This document shows positions 1-7,875 of a stretch of DNA of 64,000 nucleotides, one piece after another (position 1 is the first letter of the stretch; each line of letters starts with the position of its first letter). Position numbers and translations under genes: made by a program. This stretch comes from Neoroseomonas marina (GTDB lineage: Bacteria; Pseudomonadota; Alphaproteobacteria; Acetobacterales; Acetobacteraceae), in assembly GCF_012927745.1 (NCBI RefSeq), contig NZ_JABBKX010000002.1, positions 783,999-847,998 on the forward strand, given 5' to 3'. The notes below the pieces were generated by a model, which worked only from the letters and a program-made list of their open reading frames with translations, had not been told where the DNA came from and ran no database searches.

Positions 1-299
1 AACTTCAGCCCTTCGCGCAGCGTCATGACCCAGGTGCGGCCGTCATCCTCGACGACATGGCCTTCGAGCATCTGCGGATGCGCGCGGTACTGCTCGTCCC
101 AGCCATAGAGCGTGTCGAAGACGAGGAAGCCGTGGTTGCGCGTGACGAAGCCGGTGGTCGCGATCGGGTCGAGGATCGCGATATCCGCCTGCGGCACGAA
201 GCGCAGCACGCGCTGGCCCTGCGCCGCGGCGAGGCGCGGCGAGGCGATCGCACCGGCGCCGATGGCGGCGGTGGTCTGCAGGAAGGAGCGTCGTTGCAT
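1..299 (-). CDS. ABC transporter substrate-binding protein, family 5 (N-terminal part)
   Basis: Only the first 99 residues are in the window; the gene runs off the left edge. The ATG at 299 opens a twin-arginine-like or Sec signal (MQRRSFLQTTAAIGAGAIA, then an Ala-rich cleavage region ending AAAQ). The mature start then reads RVLRFVPQADIAILDPI, followed by the HGFLVFDTLYGWDEQ segment typical of periplasmic dipeptide/oligopeptide-binding proteins (SBP_bac_5). It lies 109 bp downstream of a D-aminopeptidase-like hydrolase on the same strand, which fits a peptide uptake and processing locus. The rest of the transporter would lie to the left of the window. Confidence 0.85.
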   Translation of the reverse strand, partial: MQRRSFLQTTAAIGAGAIASPRLAAAQGQRVLRFVPQADIAILDPIATTGFVTRNHGFLVFDTLYGWDEQYRAHPQMLEGHVVEDDGRTWVMTLREGLK

Positions 300-408
300 C
301 GGGGATTCCTCACCTCGGCTTCGGGCCTGCGCGGGGATGCGCAGCGCCGCCGGTCGTGACGGGCGGAGCCTGCGACGCACGCCGCAGGCTGGCAAGGGGC
401 TGCGCGCG

Positions 409-1944
409 CTACACGCGCCGGAAGTCGATGACGCGGCTGCGGTTCGTCGCGATGCGCAGCATCTCGGGTGACCGCAGCCAGAGGCAGGCGCGCCCGGGCC
501 AGGGGAGGGCCCCGACCGGCATGATGGCGCGGTCCGGTGCGAGCGGCGTGAGTGGCACGACGCGATGCAGGGGGCCGCTGCCCATCGCCGCCGTCGCGTT
601 GCCATCCGCCGCGATGGAGACCGAGAGCTCGGCCTGCAATGCCGGCGCGCGCCAGCGGCCGGCGATGTCGCCGGCGAGCCGCGCATCGGACGCGACGGGC
701 TGAAAGCGCCGCGCGGCATGGCCGACGTCACCGACAATGCTGCCGTCGGTGTGGCGCAGCCGCATGGGGAGGTAGGGCGACAGAGCGACGACTTCGCCCT
801 CGGCCGGGCCCGGCAGCAGCGCATCGCGCGATCCCATGAAGGTTGCCGTCCCCTGGTGCAGCTCGAGCCAGGTGGGCCCTTCCGTCTCGACGTAGAGGCC
901 GGCCGGGAGCGACGGCGCGCTGGCGCGCGGCGGCTCGGTGCCGATCAGCCGCGCCATGATCCGCAGGGTGGGCAGGTAGGGTTCCGTCTCCTCGCGGTTC
1001 GAGAGGAGGACGACGCCGCTGCCGCTCGCGGGGTCGAGCAGGAAGTGGTTCTTGAAGCCGGGCAGGTGTCCGCCATGTCCGACGAGCCTCGCCCCGCCGA
1101 GTTCCGTCACATGCAGCCCGAGGCCGTAATGCGAAGGACGCCCATCCGCGAGGGTGACGGGCGTGGCGAGTCGTTCGAGCACATCGCCGGCAGGTCCATC
1201 GCCGCGCAGCAGGGCGCGCAGCCAGGTGGCGAGATCCTCGGCACTGCCGGCGAGGGCGCCGGAGGCCGACAGCGCCATGCCGTAGGAGCCGACGCGCCAC
1301 GGTGCGTCGGGTGCTTCGCGCCAGTAGCCGTCGGCGAGGCCGGCAACCAACCGATCCCATCCCGCTGGAAAGCGGAAGCCGGTTCCGAGCGCCGCGTTCA
1401 GCGCGCCCTCGACCCACGCGGCGAAGACCCCGCCCTGCCGTGCCAGCGCGTGTTCCACCAACCGATAGCCGGTGTTGCTGTAGGACATCTCGCTGCCGGG
1501 GGCGAAGTCGAGCCCGGGCAGTTTCGTCGTGAAGTCGTCGAGCGCGGCGGCGTCCACGGCGGCGGAGGCCGGCACGCCGCAGAGCATGTAGCTCTGGAGA
1601 AGGTCCGGGATGCCGGCTGTCATCGACAGGGCCCGGAACGGCGGGAGCGCCGCGATGGCGTCTGGCAGCCCCGGGACGAGCCCGCCGAGCGGGGCGTGCA
1701 GATCGAGTCCGCGGTGCAGGGCGAAGGCGCAGAGCAGGTGCTTGGTGATCGAGGCGAAGCGGGTCGGCGTATGGGGGCTGAAGGCGATGCCGTGCTGGAG
1801 GCTCGCCAGTCCCGCGGACGCCGCGCCACGCACGCCGTCGCGATCAAACAGCAGGATGGCACCGCCGGGTGCCGGGCCGGACGTGTTCCACGACGCTGCG
1901 ATCGCCTCGGCCTCGGCGCAGGCCGCCGTCCAGTCGAGCCTCAT
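409..1944 (-). CDS. Serine hydrolase of the beta-lactamase/D-aminopeptidase family
   Basis: A 511-residue protein with the three class C beta-lactamase/DD-peptidase motifs: SITK (nucleophile Ser65, Lys68), YSN (Tyr155-Asn157) and HGGH near residue 295 in place of KTG. The catalytic domain fills roughly residues 10-335. A C-terminal extension of about 170 residues looks like the beta-barrel domains of Ochrobactrum-type D-aminopeptidase, whose length (about 520 aa) matches. No signal peptide is visible, so it is probably cytoplasmic. The peptide-binding protein downstream on the same strand suggests it trims imported D-amino-acid peptides or amides. Esterase activity is an alternative that sequence alone cannot exclude. 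Confidence 0.85.
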   Translation of the reverse strand: MRLDWTAACAEAEAIAASWNTSGPAPGGAILLFDRDGVRGAASAGLASLQHGIAFSPHTPTRFASITKHLLCAFALHRGLDLHAPLGGLVPGLPDAIAALPPFRALSMTAGIPDLLQSYMLCGVPASAAVDAAALDDFTTKLPGLDFAPGSEMSYSNTGYRLVEHALARQGGVFAAWVEGALNAALGTGFRFPAGWDRLVAGLADGYWREAPDAPWRVGSYGMALSASGALAGSAEDLATWLRALLRGDGPAGDVLERLATPVTLADGRPSHYGLGLHVTELGGARLVGHGGHLPGFKNHFLLDPASGSGVVLLSNREETEPYLPTLRIMARLIGTEPPRASAPSLPAGLYVETEGPTWLELHQGTATFMGSRDALLPGPAEGEVVALSPYLPMRLRHTDGSIVGDVGHAARRFQPVASDARLAGDIAGRWRAPALQAELSVSIAADGNATAAMGSGPLHRVVPLTPLAPDRAIMPVGALPWPGRACLWLRSPEMLRIATNRSRVIDFRRV

Positions 1945-2352
1945 GCGGAGACGGTCCTGCCGCGTCCGATGACGGGCGCAGACGCGCCCGCCCGGGATCG
2001 CGCAGGACGACGCGGCATGCGGTGAAGCTTGGCGATATCGGCGCGCACGAGCGATCCCTGCATCTGGCGGGCCGATCCTGCCCGCGGATGCCGTCGTACG
2101 GAAGTCCTGGCGGGATGGGTGCTCGTAGGGTGGCCGAATCGATGGGGCGCGCCGTTGCGGTCAAGGCTATCGGGCGATCGGGACCACGCTGGAGATATTC
2201 CGCCCACGTCGTCTACGCAGCCGATTCACCGCGACCGATAAGCTGCTGTGGCGGCACCGAATGCGTGGCAGTCGGGCGTCCAGCACAAGGCGGTGAGGCC
2301 CTTCCCGCGACGGAAGACCGGCCGGGCGAATGCCCGGCCGGTCGTTGCGACG
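1945..2352. other. Intergenic region without a recognisable gene
   Basis: About 400 bp between the hydrolase start and the PRC-barrel gene stop. Reading frames here lack a convincing ribosome site, family signature or conserved composition. The only structured element is the long hairpin at 2316-2343. Confidence 0.5.
2316..2343 (-). terminator. Perfect 12-bp stem-loop after the PRC-barrel gene
   Basis: Arms 2316-2327 and 2332-2343 are perfect reverse complements (gaccggccgggc / gcccggccggtc) with a 4-nt loop. The hairpin begins 10 bp past the stop codon at 2353 of the leftward PRC-barrel gene. Only a short TT follows on the transcribed strand, so it is a strong stem without a classical U-tract. 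Confidence 0.6.
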
Positions 2353-2826
2353 TCAGCTCCGCTCAGGATAGGTGAAGGCGGGGCGCGCCTTCAGACTGTC
2401 CACCGTGGCGCCGGGCAGCATCCAGCGATTGCGCTCGCTGCTCCAGCGGAGGTCGCCCAGCGGCACGGCCACGTAGCGTTCGCCGATGCCGAGGAAGCCG
2501 CCGACCGACAGCACGGCGGTCACCGGCCCGCCGGCCTGGCTGATCATGAGGTCGTGGACCTCGCCGACGCTGCGGTTCTCCTCATTGTAGACGTTCGCGC
2601 CGATGACGCGGCTCGCGCGGCGGGCGTCGGACGTCGTCGCGGGCGCGGTCGTCACGGCCGGTGCGGTCGTCGTGGTCCGCGGCGCGGTCTGCGGTGCCGG
2701 CATCGTGGTCGGCGGCGTCGGGGACGGCGTCGGAGAGGGGGCGGTCTGCGCCGAAACCAGAGCGGGCAGCGCGGCGATGCCGAACGCCAGCGTCGTTCCG
2801 AGCATCAGGGTCCTATTCTTCATCAT
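2353..2826 (-). CDS. Exported PRC-barrel domain protein
   Basis: A 157-residue protein starting MMKNRTLMLGTTLAF, with a Sec signal ending at VSAQ. A 45-residue Pro/Thr/Ala low-complexity linker follows, then a PRC-barrel domain from about residue 85 (RVIGANVYNEENRSVGEVHD ... AVLSVGGFLGIGERYVAVPLGDLRW). PRC-barrels are small beta-barrels found in RimM, photosynthetic reaction centre H subunits and many periplasmic stress proteins of alphaproteobacteria. The start at 2826 is chosen because AAGGGAG lies 5 nt upstream; a longer frame to 3003 would overlap the neighbouring gene and lacks a signal peptide. An EcfG-like promoter lies at 2864-2890. The binding partner is unknown. Confidence 0.8.
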   Translation of the reverse strand: MMKNRTLMLGTTLAFGIAALPALVSAQTAPSPTPSPTPPTTMPAPQTAPRTTTTAPAVTTAPATTSDARRASRVIGANVYNEENRSVGEVHDLMISQAGGPVTAVLSVGGFLGIGERYVAVPLGDLRWSSERNRWMLPGATVDSLKARPAFTYPERS

Positions 2827-2863
2827 CAACACTCCCTTGCTGGCCCAATCCGTGGGCAGGGGG

Positions 2864-2890
2864 ACAACGTGCGGGATGAACGAGAGTTCA
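2864..2890 (-). promoter_or_regulatory. EcfG-like promoter of the PRC-barrel gene
   Basis: On the minus strand TGAAC (2886-2890) is followed after 16 bp by CGTT (2866-2869). This is one mismatch from the alphaproteobacterial general-stress consensus GGAAC-N16/17-CGTT. It ends 37 bp before the PRC-barrel start codon and just overlaps the stop of the upstream small gene. It has the same GAAC-N17-GTT spacing as seven other sites in the window. Confidence 0.55.
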
Positions 2891-3088
2891 CCGCTCATCG
2901 GGCTCCTTGTCGGCTTCGCGAAGCGCATCTGCGTGATCACGACGCGCCTTCTCGCGCTGGTGGCCTTCCTTCCCGAAGTCGGGCCCGCCTTCCTTGCGTT
3001 CATCCGGACGCAGGCGCGGGTCCGGCCGGTCGGGCGGCGGCGGCGCAGGCACGTCGCGTGGAAGCCGAGGTCGTTTCGGTGTGTTCAT
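2888..3088 (-). CDS. Small, highly charged, proline-rich disordered protein
   Basis: A 66-residue protein (MNTPKRPRLPRDVPAPPPPD ... ALREADKEPDER) made almost wholly of Pro, Arg, Asp, Glu, Lys and Gly, with no hydrophobic core, Cys or Trp. It is presumably intrinsically disordered and hydrophilin-like. The start is set by GGAGAG five nt before the ATG at 3088. The gene is preceded by a bidirectional EcfG-like promoter at 3113-3139 and followed by the PRC-barrel gene in the same direction. No family is recognised; a protective role under desiccation or osmotic stress is inferred only from composition and promoter. Confidence 0.65.
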   Translation of the reverse strand: MNTPKRPRLPRDVPAPPPPDRPDPRLRPDERKEGGPDFGKEGHQREKARRDHADALREADKEPDER

Positions 3089-3112
3089 CGGCACTCTCCG
3101 TCGTGAAGGAGA

Positions 3113-3139
3113 AGAACGCCGAAGCGGGTCCATGGTTCT
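3113..3139. promoter_or_regulatory. Face-to-face EcfG-like promoter between divergent genes
   Basis: AGAAC (3113-3117), 17 bp, GTTCT (3135-3139): the ends are perfect reverse complements. Minus strand: AGAAC-N16-CGTT towards the small disordered protein (start 3088). Plus strand: AGAAC-N16-GGTT towards the gene at 3254. Each -35 overlaps the opposite -10. Confidence 0.55.
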
Positions 3140-3253
3140 CGTCCCTGTCAGGAGACGTCCGCAACCGGATGCCGATCCGCCGCGTTGCGATCACGGTGTC
3201 AGATGGGCCGCGGCTGCTTCGCGCGGGCCACGGGTCGAGCGAGGAGGGCGCCC

Positions 3254-3625
3254 ATGCCCATGCATTCGGAAGTCGCCTTCGCCCTCAGTTCGGACGGTCT
3301 GTTCGCGGCGCTCGAACTGTCGTCAGGCCCGGTGCCGAGTGTCCTGCATCTGGATGCGTTGGAGCTCGAGGACCTCATCCTTCAGTTGGCCCGCGTTCGC
3401 GAGATGATGTGCGACGCCGTTCCCGGCCAGCTCGAACCGGTGTTTCGAGCATCCCGCGTGCGGTCCGCGCAGTGGGTGTCCAGCCGGACGCCGCTGGGCG
3501 CGGCACTGTCGCTGCGCGACCCGGGCCTGGGCTGGCTGCATTTCCTGATGTCGCCTGAACAATGCCGCGACTTGGCGGACGCCTTGAACGATCTGGGCCG
3601 ACCTGCGCCGGATGGGCGCGCCTGA
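3254..3625 (+). CDS. Conserved-looking hypothetical protein, 123 aa
   Basis: A 123-residue soluble protein (MPMHSEVAFALSSDGLFAAL ...) with an alternating hydrophobic pattern, a leucine-rich segment (LHLDALELEDLILQLARVRE) and a C-terminal helix around PEQCRDLADALNDL. The start at 3254 is preceded by GGAGGGCG at the right distance. No family is recognised. It is divergently transcribed from the small disordered protein and shares its EcfG-like promoter region. The arsR gene begins 80 bp downstream but has its own operator, so the two are probably separate units. Confidence 0.65.
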   Translation: MPMHSEVAFALSSDGLFAALELSSGPVPSVLHLDALELEDLILQLARVREMMCDAVPGQLEPVFRASRVRSAQWVSSRTPLGAALSLRDPGLGWLHFLMSPEQCRDLADALNDLGRPAPDGRA

Positions 3626-3685
3626 GCCTCGGACGGCGACCGGCGAGGCGGCCGGGGTGTGGCAGCCGGCTAGGCGCGGATCATC

Positions 3686-3705
3686 ATGTCTGTTAGTCTC
3701 GACAT
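3686..3705. promoter_or_regulatory. Candidate ArsR operator abutting the arsR start
   Basis: The inverted repeat ATGTC-N10-GACAT ends at the base before the arsR start codon. ArsR proteins usually bind imperfect palindromes in their own promoter, so autorepression is plausible. No ribosome site separates it from the ATG, so the mRNA may be leaderless or start just upstream. Confidence 0.4.
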
Positions 3706-4062
3706 ATGGACGCTGATCAGCTCACCGGGGCCTTCGCGGCCCTGGCGCAGGACACCCGCCTTCAGGTCTTCCGCCTGCTGCTGAACGCCGGACCCGCGGG
3801 GCTTCCCGCGGGCGAGGTGGCCCGTCGGCTGGGCACGCCGCACAACACCATGTCGACGCATCTGGCGATCCTGTCCCGGGCGGGGTTGGCGCGGTCCCGA
3901 CGCGAGAGCCGGCAGATCATCTACACGGTGGACCTGGAGACCGTGCGCGGCCTGGTCGCCTTCCTGGTGCAGGAGTGCTGCGGCGGCCAGCCGGAGCGGT
4001 GCGCCGAGCTGCTCGAGGCCGCCATGCCCGCATCGTCCTGCCAGCCGGGGTGCGCGGCATGA
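3706..4062 (+). CDS. arsR: ArsR-family arsenic-responsive repressor
   Basis: A 118-residue winged-helix repressor. The HTH is at about residues 35-66 ([20 protein letters not shown], then LAILSRAGL). The usual alpha-3 CVC metal site is absent. Instead the C-terminus carries Cys91-Cys92 and Cys99 plus Cys112 and Cys116, resembling the As(III) site of Acidithiobacillus-type ArsR (paired Cys plus a third Cys downstream). It is translationally coupled to the arsenite pump by an ATGA overlap at 4059-4062. It should repress the operon until arsenite or antimonite binds. Confidence 0.92.
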   Translation: MDADQLTGAFAALAQDTRLQVFRLLLNAGPAGLPAGEVARRLGTPHNTMSTHLAILSRAGLARSRRESRQIIYTVDLETVRGLVAFLVQECCGGQPERCAELLEAAMPASSCQPGCAA

Positions 4063-5132
4063 GTGCGATCGCCGAAGCCGCGCCGCGGCGCCTGTCCTTC
4101 CTCGATCGCTGGCTGACGCTGTGGATCTTCGGTGCGATGGCGCTCGGGGTGGCGCTCGGCGCTGTCGTGCCGGGCCTGCCGGCGCTGCTCGACAGCGCCT
4201 CGGTCGGTGGCACCAACGTCGTGATCGCCGCCGGGCTGATCCTGATGATGTACCCGCCGCTCGCGCGCGTGCGCTACGAGGCGCTTCCGGAGGTCTTCGC
4301 CGATCGACGCGTCCTGCTGCTGTCCCTGGTGCAGAACTGGGTGATCGGGCCGGTGCTGATGTTCACGCTGGCCGTCGTCTTCCTGCCGGACCGGCCGGAC
4401 TACATGACGGGGCTGATCCTGATCGGGCTGGCGCGATGCATCGCGATGGTCATCATCTGGAACCAGCTCGCGCGCGGGGACAACCAGTATGTCGCTGGGC
4501 TCGTGGCCTTCAACAGCGTGTTCCAGCTGCTGTTCTTCGGAGTCTACGCCTGGTTCTTCCTGGGCGTCCTGCCACCGCTGGTCGGGCTCGAGGGGCGGGT
4601 GGTCGACGTCTCCTTCGCCACCGTCGCAGGGGCGGTGCTGCTCTACCTCGGGCTGCCCTTCGCGGCCGGCTTCCTGACCCGGCGCGTGATGATCGCGCGC
4701 CGTGGCGAGGCCTGGTACCGCGATCGCTTCCTGCCGCGCATCGCGCCAGTCACGTTGGCGGCGCTGCTCTTCACCATTGTGGCGATGTTCGCGCTGAAGG
4801 GCGGCGATGTGGTGCGGCTGCCGTTGGATGCGCTGCGGATCGCGCTGCCACTGGGCATCTATTTCGTTGTGATGTTCCTGGTGAGCTTCTGGATGGGGAA
4901 GCTGATCGAGGCCGATTATCCGCGCACCACGGCCATTGCGTTTACGGCCGCGTCCAACAATTTCGAGCTCGCGATCGCGGTGGCGATCTCCGCCTTCGGA
5001 CTGGCGTCGCCGGTGGCCTTCGCCACGGTGATCGGGCCCTTGGTCGAGGTGCCGGTACTGATCCTGCTGGTCAATGTGGCACTGTGGCTCGGGGAACGCT
5101 GGTTCGGGCGAGCGCGTGCATCGGCGTCGTGA
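4059..5132 (+). CDS. acr3: Arsenite efflux permease, ACR3 family
   Basis: A 357-residue, ten-helix inner-membrane carrier that exports As(III). The length matches the family (about 350). The conserved TM4 cysteine is present as Cys127 in [20 protein letters not shown], and the conserved Glu lies in the late helix [18 protein letters not shown]. The true start is the ATG at 4059 inside the arsR stop, not the longer upstream frame. No arsC reductase or arsH follows, so arsenate detoxification would need enzymes encoded elsewhere. A short hairpin with a cttt loop (5164-5177) lies between this gene and the convergent gene ending at 5194. Confidence 0.95.
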   Translation: MSAIAEAAPRRLSFLDRWLTLWIFGAMALGVALGAVVPGLPALLDSASVGGTNVVIAAGLILMMYPPLARVRYEALPEVFADRRVLLLSLVQNWVIGPVLMFTLAVVFLPDRPDYMTGLILIGLARCIAMVIIWNQLARGDNQYVAGLVAFNSVFQLLFFGVYAWFFLGVLPPLVGLEGRVVDVSFATVAGAVLLYLGLPFAAGFLTRRVMIARRGEAWYRDRFLPRIAPVTLAALLFTIVAMFALKGGDVVRLPLDALRIALPLGIYFVVMFLVSFWMGKLIEADYPRTTAIAFTAASNNFELAIAVAISAFGLASPVAFATVIGPLVEVPVLILLVNVALWLGERWFGRARASAS

Positions 5133-5193
5133 GCGCCGGGCGAGGGTCCGGCTTGCGTGCCGACGCCGCTTTCGGCGGGCCGATCCTGCGCAT

Positions 5194-5397
5194 CTAGTGG
5201 ATTGCAGCCCCGTGCTTGGCGAGAACCTGCCGAACACGTTCACGCAGGATCGAGGATCGCGACCAGGTGAGCGGCAGCAGGTCGGCGATCCCGACCGCGG
5301 TTTCGCCGTCGCGGATCGCGGCGCAGGCCTTCCAATAGATTTCGACCTCGGTACCGCGATCGGCCTGGGACGGGATGCGGGGAATTGTGGTCTCCAT
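5194..5397 (-). CDS. Small hypothetical protein, 67 aa
   Basis: A 67-residue soluble protein (METTIPRIPSQADRGTEVEI ... RERVRQVLAKHGAAIH), predicted mainly helical in its second half. The start is supported by a strong AAGGAGG eight nt before the ATG. No domain is recognised. It lies convergent to acr3 and is followed upstream by about 450 bp without a clear gene. Confidence 0.55.
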   Translation of the reverse strand: METTIPRIPSQADRGTEVEIYWKACAAIRDGETAVGIADLLPLTWSRSSILRERVRQVLAKHGAAIH

Positions 5398-5846
5398 GTC
5401 TGACGCCTCCTTGCCGTTCCGACCAACGCCTGACGGTCAGATCGGGTTGCAGCGAGGTCGACGACGGCCCTTGTCGCGTGCGAGCAACGCCGGGGTCACG
5501 ATGGCGTGGTGAGCAGCCCGGTTGCCAGCGAGAGGCTCAGTTTCAAGCGGCTGCACACGAACGCGGCCTGCGCCGCCGCCAGGCGCTTCGACCGGGTACG
5601 GGCCCCGCTTCGTGGGGCCCCGCAGGTCGCGGCCGGGCACCGGCGCCGCCAGGACGGGCCATGACGTCCGTGCCTGCGATGCCGCACGGCAGAACGTGAT
5701 GGTCGGCACCGCCTGGCCGCTGTTGCACGCTTGGGCAGCTCGCGCCCTTCATGCGCACCGAGATCGAGACACGGCCTGCCGTCGTTCGCCGCGAGGGTGT
5801 ACGACTCGACGTCGATCGACCTTGCAGGACTCCAGGGAGAACCGCC
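5398..5846. other. Intergenic region with one GC-rich hairpin
   Basis: No frame here shows a family signature or a good ribosome site. The one clear structure is a hairpin with arms gggcccc (5600-5606) and ggggccc (5614-5620) around a 7-nt loop. It lies about 230 bp before the SDR gene, with no U-tract. Promoters for the two divergent flanking genes must lie in this stretch but I see no convincing consensus. Confidence 0.4.
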
Positions 5847-6641
5847 ATGAGTGATCGGACCTTCACCGGCAAGGTCGCCGCCGTCACGGGCGGCGCGAGC
5901 GGCATCGGCGCCGCCTGCTGCCGGATGCTCGCGGCCCGCGGTGCGAAGGTGGCGGTGACGGATCGCGACCTGCCGCGCGCGGAAGCCCTTGCGCGTGAGA
6001 TCGGCGGCATCGCCGTCGCGCACGACGTCGCGACCATGGCGGCGAACGAGGCCGCCGCCGCGGCGGTCGAAGCGCAGCTCGGCGCGGTGGATATCCTCGT
6101 CACGTCCGCGGGTGTCATCCAGCGACCACTGCGTGCGGAGGAACTGCCGGAGAAGGACGTCGAGGACGTCATCCGCATCGACCAGATCGGTACCTGGAAT
6201 TCCGCCGTCGCCTTCGGGCGGCGCATGGCGGTGCGGGGGCGCGGTGCGATCGTCACCATCGCGTCGATCGCCGGCATCCGTTCCATGCCGCTGCACGCCT
6301 ATTCGCCGGCCAAGGCGGCGGTGATCGAGATGACGCGCTGCCTGGCCGCCGAATGGGGGCGGTCGGGCGTGCGCGTGAACGCCGTGTCGCCTGGCTTCAC
6401 CCGGACCCCCGCGCTGCAGGCGGCGATCGACAAGGGTGAGCGCGACGTCTCGCTGCTCGAGGGGAATAGCGCGCTCGGCCGCATGGTGACGCCGGAGGAT
6501 ATCGCGGAAGCCGTCTGCTTCCTGTCCTCGGACGCGGCGGCGGTGATCACGGGCATCAACCTTCCGGTGGATGCCGGTTGGTTGGTGACGGGATCGTGGT
6601 CGACCTACGGCGGCTTGCCGGGCCCGCGCGGGAACGCCTGA
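5847..6641 (+). CDS. Short-chain dehydrogenase/reductase
   Basis: A 264-residue classical SDR. The NAD(P) motif is TGGASGIG at residues 14-21. The active-site serine lies in the ASIAG segment, and YSPAK supplies Tyr and Lys; the C-terminal AVCFLSSDAAAVITGINLPV is typical of the FabG-like group. The acidic residue in VTDRD after beta-2 suggests NAD preference. The start at 5847 has AGGGAGA upstream. Substrate unknown; it stands alone between two genes of opposite strand. Confidence 0.88.
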   Translation: MSDRTFTGKVAAVTGGASGIGAACCRMLAARGAKVAVTDRDLPRAEALAREIGGIAVAHDVATMAANEAAAAAVEAQLGAVDILVTSAGVIQRPLRAEELPEKDVEDVIRIDQIGTWNSAVAFGRRMAVRGRGAIVTIASIAGIRSMPLHAYSPAKAAVIEMTRCLAAEWGRSGVRVNAVSPGFTRTPALQAAIDKGERDVSLLEGNSALGRMVTPEDIAEAVCFLSSDAAAVITGINLPVDAGWLVTGSWSTYGGLPGPRGNA

Positions 6642-6851
6642 GGGGTCGGCGCGTCGGCCGCTGGCGGCGGATACTTCGGCGGGCGAGGAAAGTCGCTTCG
6701 CCGATGCGCAAGGCGCAGGAGGGACTTGCGTTCTCAGAAGGCCCTCGGTTGCCTTCTGCGCTGACCTGGCTCTTGCGTCCGCGGGGCAGCGGTCCGCGAT
6801 ATCCCGAAGCCGGCCGGTCGCGGCACCGCGCGCGGCAAGCAGGGAGCCGCT

Positions 6852-7214
6852 TCAACTGGCTGGCGGATAGGGCGGCGAGGGCACCGTCGCGAACGTAATC
6901 ATGTTGCCGTCGGGATCGCGCACCTGCGCCAGCGTCGAATAGTCGCCCGCGATGTCGTCGCCCAGGGCGATCCCCAGGCCTTGGAGCCGATGACGCTCGG
7001 CCGCGACATCGTCCACGATGATGAATATCGCGCCTCTGCTGGCAATTTCATCGTCGGTTGAAAGCCCCACGCCGGCCTGCGCGAAGAGCTCCCATTGCAC
7101 CAGCGTTCCCATCGGCCTGTTATCCGGTCCACGCCCGAATAGTTTCGTGTACCAAATTTCTGAAGTCGCGAGGTTGGAGGTCAGCAAGAATGTGTAAATT
7201 CTGCGCGTGAGCAT
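6852..7214 (-). CDS. VOC (glyoxalase/bleomycin-resistance) superfamily protein
   Basis: A 120-residue single-module VOC protein (MLTRRIYTFLLTSNLATSEI ...). It has the first beta-alpha unit with SEIWYTKLFGRGPDN and the closing DPDGNMITFATV. The start at 7214 has GGGAG seven nt upstream. Its 5' part is noticeably more AT-rich than its neighbours. VOC proteins bind metals and act as lyases, dioxygenases or resistance proteins; there is no clue here to the substrate. Confidence 0.75.
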   Translation of the reverse strand: MLTRRIYTFLLTSNLATSEIWYTKLFGRGPDNRPMGTLVQWELFAQAGVGLSTDDEIASRGAIFIIVDDVAAERHRLQGLGIALGDDIAGDYSTLAQVRDPDGNMITFATVPSPPYPPAS

Positions 7215-7676
7215 TCCTGTTCTCCCGGCCAGCCGAAATAGGAATGCCATATCTGCCGGCGGGCTCCCACGATATTCGGCCTTCATCCAGAGAGCCGTTC
7301 GGCTGTTGTGGCCCGCCGTCATGCACCGGGGTAGCGGAGTACAAGAACCTCCGGGAACCTTCCTGGCTCGGGCAATCCGTGGGGCTCGTCCCTCCTGGCG
7401 CTGTGCTCTGAAAGCTCCTGGAATCTCAACGCCCGTGCCGGAACCAACCTTCTACGCTGAGGCGCGCCGATGTCCCCGATGCGCCGGCTCGGAAGGTGGT
7501 GCTGGGCATGCGGTCCCGCAATCGCCACCGACGCGGCGGCGGCGGCAGCGCATCAGCCGGCACTCCCGGCCTGAGCACAAGGCCGGCTGCGCGGCCGTGA
7601 CGACGCCAGCGAAACTGCCATGGCGGCGTCCGCGCGAGATCCGAAACGTCTGGCGGTGTCCAAGTCCAGCCAGTGC
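7215..7676. other. Intergenic region without a recognisable gene
   Basis: About 460 bp between the VOC gene start and the tRNA gene. It includes a patch of lower GC near 7130-7270. Short frames exist on both strands but have no supporting ribosome site or composition. Confidence 0.4.
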
Positions 7677-7751
<75 letters not shown>

Positions 7752-7875
7752 TCCTGGCCGCCGCGTCTTCCGACGCAACCCGGGCGGCGCGTCATACCCG
7801 CGCTCGGCCCAGGCTGCAACCGGGTGTTTCCGACCCAAGCCAGGCCGCCCGTTCCATGCTATTCCATGCCCAGCC

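Noticed and set aside
565..2025. A 486-codon open frame on the plus strand opposite the serine hydrolase
   Set aside because: Composition is typical of the antisense frame of a GC-rich gene; the minus strand encodes a clear SxxK hydrolase with matching length.
3921..5426. A 501-codon minus-strand frame opposite arsR-acr3
   Set aside because: His/Arg/Asp/Gln-rich repeat-free antisense translation; the plus strand has unambiguous arsR and acr3.
5600..5620. GC hairpin before the SDR gene as a riboswitch or attenuator
   Set aside because: A single 7-bp stem about 230 bp upstream, with no conserved riboswitch core, no leader frame and no U-tract; kept only as a note.
7319..7528. A 69-residue minus-strand frame between the VOC gene and the tRNA
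   Set aside because: No ribosome site of note, no hydrophobic pattern; probably chance in a GC-rich gap.
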